The position numbers were made by a program, and so were the translations under genes. DNA of 64,000 nucleotides, taken from positions 3,348,001 through 3,412,000 of the forward strand of contig NZ_BLKZ01000001.1 of assembly GCF_010723575.1 (NCBI RefSeq), given 5' to 3'. Source of the stretch: Mycobacterium bourgelatii (GTDB lineage: Bacteria > Actinomycetota > Actinomycetes > Mycobacteriales > Mycobacteriaceae). Below, piece by piece: positions 58,971 through 64,000 of this stretch (position 1 is the first letter of the stretch; each line of letters begins with the position of its first letter). The notes beneath the pieces are model-generated. The model saw only the letters and a program-made list of their open reading frames with translations. It was not told the origin of the DNA and did no database searches.

Positions 58971-59593
58971 TGTTGGTACCGCTTTTCCAGTTCGTTTCGA
59001 AGGTTGCCTCGGGCCCGGTACAACAACGCGCGCTGTGCCTGAGCCGACACTTCCAGAACTTCGGCCGCCTCTTCGGCCGAAGTGCCGACAACGTCGCGCA
59101 GTATGATCAGCTGTCGTTGGCGGATCGGCAGCGAGTCCAATGCAGCTCGCAGATATTCGACGAGTTCCCTTGCCACAGTTTGGTCTTCGGGCAGGAACCG
59201 CTTCGACGGCGGGATGCTCCAGTGGCCGGCGTCGGGATGGCCGGCCGGATGCATGCGTCCCGACAGCGGATCGGCATCCGGGTCGGCGTCCTGAGGGGCC
59301 AGAACCTCGTGCGCGCGAATTCGCGACTCTTGCCGGCGATGTCGCGAGACGGTGTTCTTGACGATTCCGAACAGCCAGGTGGCCACCGAAGACCGTCCTT
59401 CGAACGTGTCGGAGGACTTGAGCACCTGTACCCACGCCTCCTGTACCGCCTCTTCGGCCGCCGCTGGTGAATTGACCAGTGTGCGAGCGAATCTCACCAT
59501 TGGCAGGTGAAAGTCACGGACCAGGTTGGTCAGCGGGATGCCACCGATGTGATGCTCGGTCGCCGAAGTCTCAAAGGTCTCGGAAGTCACCAT
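58967..59593 (-). CDS. ECF RNA-polymerase sigma factor
   Basis: 208 aa. Region 2 (FARTLVNSPAAAEEAVQEAWVQVLKS, FEGRSSVATWLFGIVKNTV) and region 4 (LPIRQRQLIILRDVVGTSAEEAAEVLEVSAQAQRALLYRARGNLR) are both present with an HPAGHPDAGH-type spacer. Its partner anti-sigma overlaps at the 3' end. A SigH/SigE-like role in oxidative stress is plausible but the group is not assigned. Confidence 0.87.
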   Translation of the reverse strand: MVTSETFETSATEHHIGGIPLTNLVRDFHLPMVRFARTLVNSPAAAEEAVQEAWVQVLKSSDTFEGRSSVATWLFGIVKNTVSRHRRQESRIRAHEVLAPQDADPDADPLSGRMHPAGHPDAGHWSIPPSKRFLPEDQTVARELVEYLRAALDSLPIRQRQLIILRDVVGTSAEEAAEVLEVSAQAQRALLYRARGNLRNELEKRYQQ

Positions 59594-59614
59594 CGCGACC
59601 GCTCGCAGCCCGCG

Positions 59615-60682
59615 TTAGACGCATCGGCCGAGCTCCCAACGTAATTGCGCCTCCGAGGGCGACTGGACGGGAATGAAGGCGGCCTCGCGGTAACGTCGGC
59701 TGGCCGGTGTCTTGCTCGCATAGCCCTTGCCACCGGCCGTGCGAATCTCCAAAGAGGCGCTGGCGACGGCGATCTCGGCGGCTGCAAGTCGAAGCGACAA
59801 CAGTTCCTTCTTGGCGGGGGGCTGCGCTCCGCCGACCGTGACGGCGACGTCCGCCAGCACGGTCTCGGTCACCTCGAGCCTTTCGGCGACTTGTTGGACC
59901 TCAGCGGCGAAGACCTCGTTCACCCCGGTTGCGCCCGATTTCGCCTGCGTTATCGCGGTGCGCGCCAGGCCTAGGCACATAGCCGACTGCAGCACAAGGA
60001 AAGTCGGGCGGACGGAGCCCAGAAACCCGGCGAAATCGGTGGTCAGAACCTGCTCGTCCGGGACAAATGCGTCCGTCAGATTCAGGTACGACGAGGCCGT
60101 GCTGTCCATGGCCAGCAATTTGAAATGGTCACCCACGGTGACGCCCGGGGTGGCCAACGGCAGCGCCACGATGAGCTTGGCGCCATCCTCCGTGCGCGCG
60201 CCGGTCACCAACAGCGAGTCGTCGTAGAGGTTGCTGGCCCATCTGATCGGCCCGCTCAACGCAAAGCCGCCCGGAACACGCGAGGCAACGAGTTCGAGGT
60301 TGCCGCAGCCTGCCAGGTCTTTGAACGCGGCCGCCATGCCCGTCACGCCCGGGGTGGTGCCGGCGAGCAGCGGCTGGGCCGCGGACCTGCTGAATGGCGT
60401 ATCCGCAGTGAGCAGGTATTCGAGCACCATGCGGTGGGCCCATACGGAGAACCCGGTGCTCATGCACTCCCCGGAGATTCGCTTGATGATTTCGGCCATC
60501 CGGGGAAGGGCGCCGTCGGCGTTGCCGGGCGCACCGACGCCGAGCAGACCCGCGGCGCCAAGACCCACGAAGCTACGGCGCGAATTTAGCTCGCCACGAT
60601 CCAAATCGCCCGCGTGGGCACGAATATCGGGCAGCAGCTCCGAATCGAGCGGACCGATCGCGGCGTCGACCGTCGCGGTCAT
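59615..60682 (-). CDS. Acyl-CoA dehydrogenase-like protein
   Basis: 355 aa from ATG 60682 behind AGGAGGGAGC. ACAD fold: N-terminal helical domain (SRRSFVGLGAAGLLGVGAPG), middle beta domain (LVASRVPGGFALSGPIRWASNLYDDSLLVTGA), C-terminal helices (EIRTAGGKGYASKTPASRRYREAAFIPVQSPSEAQLRWELG). Shorter than the 390-aa norm, and no clear catalytic Glu is found, so it may be a variant or dioxygenase-linked homologue. Starts 41 bp from the OsmC gene stop. Confidence 0.75.
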   Translation of the reverse strand: MTATVDAAIGPLDSELLPDIRAHAGDLDRGELNSRRSFVGLGAAGLLGVGAPGNADGALPRMAEIIKRISGECMSTGFSVWAHRMVLEYLLTADTPFSRSAAQPLLAGTTPGVTGMAAAFKDLAGCGNLELVASRVPGGFALSGPIRWASNLYDDSLLVTGARTEDGAKLIVALPLATPGVTVGDHFKLLAMDSTASSYLNLTDAFVPDEQVLTTDFAGFLGSVRPTFLVLQSAMCLGLARTAITQAKSGATGVNEVFAAEVQQVAERLEVTETVLADVAVTVGGAQPPAKKELLSLRLAAAEIAVASASLEIRTAGGKGYASKTPASRRYREAAFIPVQSPSEAQLRWELGRCV

Positions 60683-60722
60683 TGGCGCTCCCTCCTGTTC
60701 GGTGTTTCTCGATGCTGACCGG

Positions 60723-61247
60723 CTAGCCGATCGATAGCGTCGAATCGACGCTGGCCGGGCGGCGGAACGTGTTGACCACCGGTGACCAGGCAATTGCGTT
60801 GTCGTGAATCTCCTTGAGCGTGTCGTCGTCCGCGTCCCCGGCCAGGGTCACCTTGCAGCGGACGGCGGTGATACCGAGCGCTTTGTCGGCCGGGGTGTCG
60901 CCGACCCCCCAGACCGCCGAGATGTCGATGTCCCCTTCCATCTCAACCTCGATCTTGGTCAACGTCACCCCGCGGTGTGTCGCGTTGGCCAGCAGGCCCA
61001 CCGAAATGCACGATCCCAGTGCGGCCAGAGTGACCTCGGAGGGGTTGGGCGCGGAGTCGTCGCCGAGCAGTGCGGGCGGCTCGCCGACCAGCATCGGCGC
61101 GAGGTCGCGCACGTAGGTCATGTTGCGGAACCCGGACTCGCAGACCGTCTTGGCCCGCAGGGTCTTCCTGCCGGTGCTCGGGTCGGCCTTCGCGTTGCAC
61201 GACAAGCGGTCCAGGCCCTCGGCGTCGATGACAAGCGCGTCCGTCAT
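60723..61247 (-). CDS. OsmC-family protein
   Basis: 174 aa. OsmC/Ohr fold with a Cys in the helix PSEVTLAALGSCISVGLLANA and a beta-rich N-terminus containing CESGFRNMTYVRDLAP. A second Cys pairing partner typical of peroxidase OsmC is not certain here. Upstream of the ACAD-like gene on the same strand. Possible organic hydroperoxide or thiol-stress role. Confidence 0.82.
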   Translation of the reverse strand: MTDALVIDAEGLDRLSCNAKADPSTGRKTLRAKTVCESGFRNMTYVRDLAPMLVGEPPALLGDDSAPNPSEVTLAALGSCISVGLLANATHRGVTLTKIEVEMEGDIDISAVWGVGDTPADKALGITAVRCKVTLAGDADDDTLKEIHDNAIAWSPVVNTFRRPASVDSTLSIG

Positions 61248-61329
61248 GGACTTCCTCCGTTTCGTTGCGGCAGTGCTGCGGTCTCACGTCGTTAGTGCCT
61301 GCAACGCCGAGTATGTGACGCGTGATGTA

Positions 61330-61361
61330 CGCCACAGAGCGGCACGGGGCACCCTGTGGCG
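61330..61361 (-). terminator. Hairpin between DUF3097 gene and OsmC gene
   Basis: CGCCACAG (61330-61337) pairs with CTGTGGCG (61354-61361), an 8-bp stem with 16-base loop, 27 bp after the DUF3097 stop. No U-tract. Plausible end of the upstream transcript. Confidence 0.4.
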
Positions 61362-61387
61362 CCTAAGGGTGCGTCGGGGCCAGACGG

Positions 61388-62224
61388 TTACGCGGCCGGT
61401 TGCGTGACGAAATCGATGAGTTCTTCGACCCGGCCGATCAACGCCGGTTCCACATCGTTCCAGTCGCGCACCTGGGCGCGGATCTGCTGCCAGGCCCGGG
61501 CGATGTCGGCCTGACTGCCATGCGGCCAGCCGAGCGCCTCGCACACGCCATGCTTCCAGTCGATGTGCCGTGGAACCGTCGGCCATGCCGAAAGTCCGAG
61601 CCGGTCCGGTTTCACGGCCTGCCAGATGTCGATGTAGGGGTGCCCGACGACCAGAGTGTGTTCGCCGCCGGGTCCGCGGCGCACGGCGTCGGCAATGCGC
61701 GCCTCTTTCGACCCGGGGACCAGGTGATCGACCAGGACGCCGAGCCGCGAGCCGCGGCCCGGCTTGAAGTCGGCGACGATGTCCACCAGGTCGTCGACTC
61801 CCCCGAGGTGTTCGACCACCACTCCCTCGATGCGCAGGTCCTCACCCCAGACCTGGGCGACGAGTTCGGCGTCATGGCGGCCCTCGACGTAGATCCGGCT
61901 GGCCCGGGCTACCCGCGCCCGCACCCCCGAAACTGCAACCGAACCGGACGCCGTGCGCTTCTTCGCGGCGGGTGCCGGGCGACGCGGCGGGGTCAGTATC
62001 ACCGGGCGGCCATCGAGCAAAAAGCCAGGGCCCAACGGGAATCCGCGGGTGCGGCCGTGCCGGTCTTCCAGGTCGACCCGGCCGTACTCGACACGGACCA
62101 CGGCGCCGACGTAGCCGGTCTGGGCGTCCTCGACCACCATGCCGAGCTCAACGGGATGTTCCACCGAGCGCGGCTTGCGGCGTCCCCCGCCGGCAAGCAC
62201 GTCGGTTCCATAGCGGTCGATCAC
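61388..62224 (-). CDS. DUF3097 protein
   Basis: 278 aa from GTG 62224. Matches the actinobacterial DUF3097 layout: TDVLAGGGRRKPRSVEHPVELGMVVEDAQTGYVG, RGFPLGPGFLLDGRPV, SRIYVEGRHDAELVAQVWGEDLR, and C-terminal DIARAWQQIRAQVRDWNDVEPALIGRVEELIDFVT. RIYVEGRHDAELVEKVWGD-like text resembles a TOPRIM-type fold. Function unknown; not stress specific. Confidence 0.8.
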   Translation of the reverse strand: MIDRYGTDVLAGGGRRKPRSVEHPVELGMVVEDAQTGYVGAVVRVEYGRVDLEDRHGRTRGFPLGPGFLLDGRPVILTPPRRPAPAAKKRTASGSVAVSGVRARVARASRIYVEGRHDAELVAQVWGEDLRIEGVVVEHLGGVDDLVDIVADFKPGRGSRLGVLVDHLVPGSKEARIADAVRRGPGGEHTLVVGHPYIDIWQAVKPDRLGLSAWPTVPRHIDWKHGVCEALGWPHGSQADIARAWQQIRAQVRDWNDVEPALIGRVEELIDFVTQPAA

Positions 62225-62318
62225 TCGGCAATACTAGGCAGCCCTTGGCGAGATGACGGCGGCGGCACGCCGGACGAGCGTCGAAAATGGTTGCGCCGGA
62301 GTGATTTACACCACGACA

Positions 62319-63998
62319 TCAGGGCCCGTATTGGTGGTTGCTGGTGACTGTGCCGGCGCGGCTGTCCTCGGGCTCCACATCGAACCCGCCTAGTCCCGGC
62401 AGCGGGACGTCGAGATGGGGTATCTCGACGCGGCCCAATCCGGGAATGTCGACCTTGTTGGGAGTGGTCAGATGCGGTAGGTGCCGGCCTTCGGCGATCA
62501 GGTTGTCGTCGAAGAGGCGACCGGGGTTGCCGGTGACGATGTCGGTCATCGCGCGCAGCGATTCGCTGCCGACGGTGTAGTAATACGAATGATCGGCGGG
62601 ATTCAACCCGTCGGCACCGGGAACTTCGGCGTGGAATCGGATCGACCCGAAACTGTCTGCGGCCGGGTCGAATCCGAGCCCCGCCGAAGCGCCCACCAGG
62701 TCGCCGAGCTTGTCGTTGAGGTAGTTCTGCACCGTCGAGCCCAGCTGGGGCACCCAGGTGATGGGGTCTGACGAGGCGGCACCCACGTAGACATGTCCAC
62801 CCTCGGGGAGCTGGAAGTCCGCGGCGCTGCGGGCCAGGTCGGTGCCGGGACTGCCCAGCAGGATCGCATTGTTGGCGTGCATGCCGCTGTTGGCGAATGC
62901 GTCGGCAACCGTGGTTGACCCGTACGAATGTCCGATCACGGTGATATTCGCCGGACCGTTGTGCGTCACTCCCAAACCGTTCACGTCGGCGGCCAGGAGA
63001 TTCCCGCCCTGCCGGGCGAGCGTCGTGTTACCGATGTCCGGATCGGTGAAGCTGTCGGGCGTCTCGTAGCCCATCCAGGCGATCACGGAGGTGCTGTCCG
63101 GGTCGGCCAACGCGGACTGGTCGTACAGCACGGCGGCGTCGTTGCGGCCGCCGGCGAGCCAACCCGATTTCACGCTGCTGCCGGTGCCGGGCACGATCAC
63201 CGCAGTGTTGCGCGCCCAGTCGGGATTGCCGATGGCGATGGCCGCCTTGCCGCGGCCTTGGAATGCCAGGGGATCGTATGCCCACAGCATGACCGGGCGG
63301 TCGGCGGTGTTCTTGCCGTCGGCGGTCCACGTCCGGTCGTGATCCAGGCCGTGTCTTGTCTGAACGGCGTTTGTGTAACGGGTGATATCGTCCGACGTCA
63401 ACCCGTATTTGCTTGGGTCGTTGAGGATCTCGCTCACGTCGACGCCGCCGAGTTTGGCGATGTCCTCGACGCGGTGCAGGTCGTCGCTCAGCACGGCCCG
63501 GTTCACCGGGTCGCGCACCGCCGCGGGAATGCCGTTCAGATTCCCCAGTCGCTGTGGGTGCGCGGCGATGAGCCGATCTTTGTCGTCCTGACTGAGCGAA
63601 TGCCACCAGTTTTCGACGTCCTGGGCGCTCGCGTCTTCCGGTGGCAATTGCGGCATTTGGAGCTGAGCCGACCGCTCTTGCCCGGGGGTGAGTGGGAAGT
63701 CGTCGGAAATCGCGTTGAGTTGTTCGGCGGCACGGGCGAACTCGTGCATAGCTTCCCGAATGACGCCGGCGGCCTCGGCGAGGCGTTGCTGACCGGCGGC
63801 GATCAGGGCCTGTTGACCTTGCACCGTGTTGGCCAGCCAGCCGATGCTGAATTTGTCCGCCTGCCACGCCGCAATGACCGCGTCCATTTGCTTACGTGCG
63901 TGGATCAGCGTTTGACCGGCCCCGCTGATGATCGGGTAGGCCTCCACTTGCTGTTGATAGAGGCGGCGACGCTGACCGTCCAGATCGCTGCTGCGCAG
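62319..63998 (-). CDS. DUF1023-type alpha/beta hydrolase (5' end outside window)
   Basis: Open frame to the window edge (560 codons visible, stop at 62319). The N-terminal ~200 aa is helical (IISGAGQTLIHARKQM..., QDKDRLIAAHPQRLGNLNGIP). The C-terminal hydrolase has GTGSSVKSGW and nucleophile elbow VIGHSYGSTTVADA, the DUF1023 pattern of secreted mycobacterial/streptomycete lipase-like proteins. Internal GTG 63947 is possible, but the frame LRSSDLDGQRRRLYQQQ continues upstream, so the true start lies off the window. Cell-envelope esterase role is inferred. Confidence 0.8.
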   Translation of the reverse strand: MRSSDLDGQRRRLYQQQVEAYPIISGAGQTLIHARKQMDAVIAAWQADKFSIGWLANTVQGQQALIAAGQQRLAEAAGVIREAMHEFARAAEQLNAISDDFPLTPGQERSAQLQMPQLPPEDASAQDVENWWHSLSQDDKDRLIAAHPQRLGNLNGIPAAVRDPVNRAVLSDDLHRVEDIAKLGGVDVSEILNDPSKYGLTSDDITRYTNAVQTRHGLDHDRTWTADGKNTADRPVMLWAYDPLAFQGRGKAAIAIGNPDWARNTAVIVPGTGSSVKSGWLAGGRNDAAVLYDQSALADPDSTSVIAWMGYETPDSFTDPDIGNTTLARQGGNLLAADVNGLGVTHNGPANITVIGHSYGSTTVADAFANSGMHANNAILLGSPGTDLARSAADFQLPEGGHVYVGAASSDPITWVPQLGSTVQNYLNDKLGDLVGASAGLGFDPAADSFGSIRFHAEVPGADGLNPADHSYYYTVGSESLRAMTDIVTGNPGRLFDDNLIAEGRHLPHLTTPNKVDIPGLGRVEIPHLDVPLPGLGGFDVEPEDSRAGTVTSNHQYGP

Positions 63999-64000
63999 CT

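Noticed and set aside
60569..60630. Twin-arginine (SRRSFVGLGAAGLLGV) signal in the ACAD-like protein
   Set aside because: It lies ~35 residues from the N-terminus inside the ACAD helical domain, where homologues have a similar R-rich helix, and the enzyme family is cytoplasmic.

Overview
The window is high-GC actinobacterial DNA from a mycobacterium. The markers are a PE-PGRS protein, an MmpS/MmpL pair, several WS/DGAT acyltransferases, tandem-domain universal stress proteins (USPs), an Acg-type nitroreductase, FdxA, and an Hsp20 closely resembling the 18 kDa antigen of Mycobacterium leprae. An 18 kDa-antigen-type Hsp20, UdgX and a PE-PGRS gene together suggest a slow-growing non-tuberculous species. 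I cannot name the species from sequence alone. No rRNA, tRNA or CRISPR was found.

Layout. 1-5.9 kb: 3' end of a PE-PGRS/aspartic-protease gene, then a TetR regulator with an MmpS-MmpL exporter pair sharing an operator-like motif. 6-11.5 kb: a CdaR/PucR-type regulator, then a compact operon of GT4 glycosyltransferase, SAM methyltransferase and alpha/alpha-toroid protein, with a convergent methyltransferase; this is the least explained pathway here. 11.6-23.2 kb: a hypoxia/dormancy (DosR-regulon-like) island, nearly all on the minus strand: two USPs, an orphan DosS/DosT-like sensor kinase, a remnant of an erythromycin-esterase-like gene, two WS/DGATs, an alpha/beta hydrolase, a frameshifted M50 protease-CBS gene, an SRPBCC protein and an Acg-type nitroreductase. 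Three DosR-box-like sites precede transcription units here. 23.2-39.3 kb: lipid/organic-acid metabolism (acyl-CoA dehydrogenase, hotdog protein, molybdopterin oxidoreductase, TPR protein, esterase/SMP-30/crotonase operon, SDR with divergent XRE regulator, FAD monooxygenase, thioesterase, dipeptidase-like protein, acyltransferase-3, haloperoxidase-like hydrolase). The SDR/XRE pair is bracketed by a 31-bp direct repeat.

39.3-43.8 kb: TetR-controlled aromatic-ring catabolic operon (extradiol dioxygenase, FAH-family hydrolase, FAD hydroxylase). 43.9-53.2 kb: stress-related genes: TPP-dependent oxidase/decarboxylase, CsbD, HAD phosphatase, an SDR lacking its catalytic Tyr and Lys behind a SigF-like promoter, UdgX, ChaB/Rho-N protein, DUF1360 protein, PLP decarboxylase, and MerR/hsp18 with a well-formed promoter and operator. 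53.4-55.6 kb: a PAS-ANTAR gene cut by an IS256-family element; the 8-bp target duplication is visible and removing the element restores one continuous 230-aa frame. 55.6-58.3 kb: a second DosR-like block (USP, fdxA, USP) with two more DosR boxes, one near-consensus. 58.4-64 kb: cold-shock-domain protein, ECF sigma/anti-sigma pair, acyl-CoA dehydrogenase-like and OsmC proteins, a DUF3097 protein and a partial DUF1023 alpha/beta hydrolase.

How it fits together: the window reads as an environmental-stress and persistence region. Redox/hypoxia genes (USPs, kinase, FdxA, nitroreductase, WS/DGAT) are interleaved with lipid and aromatic catabolism. Decay is visible in four places: the IS insertion, the transposase frameshift, the M50 frameshift and the esterase remnant. 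DosR itself is not in the window, so its control of these sites is inferred from motif and gene content.
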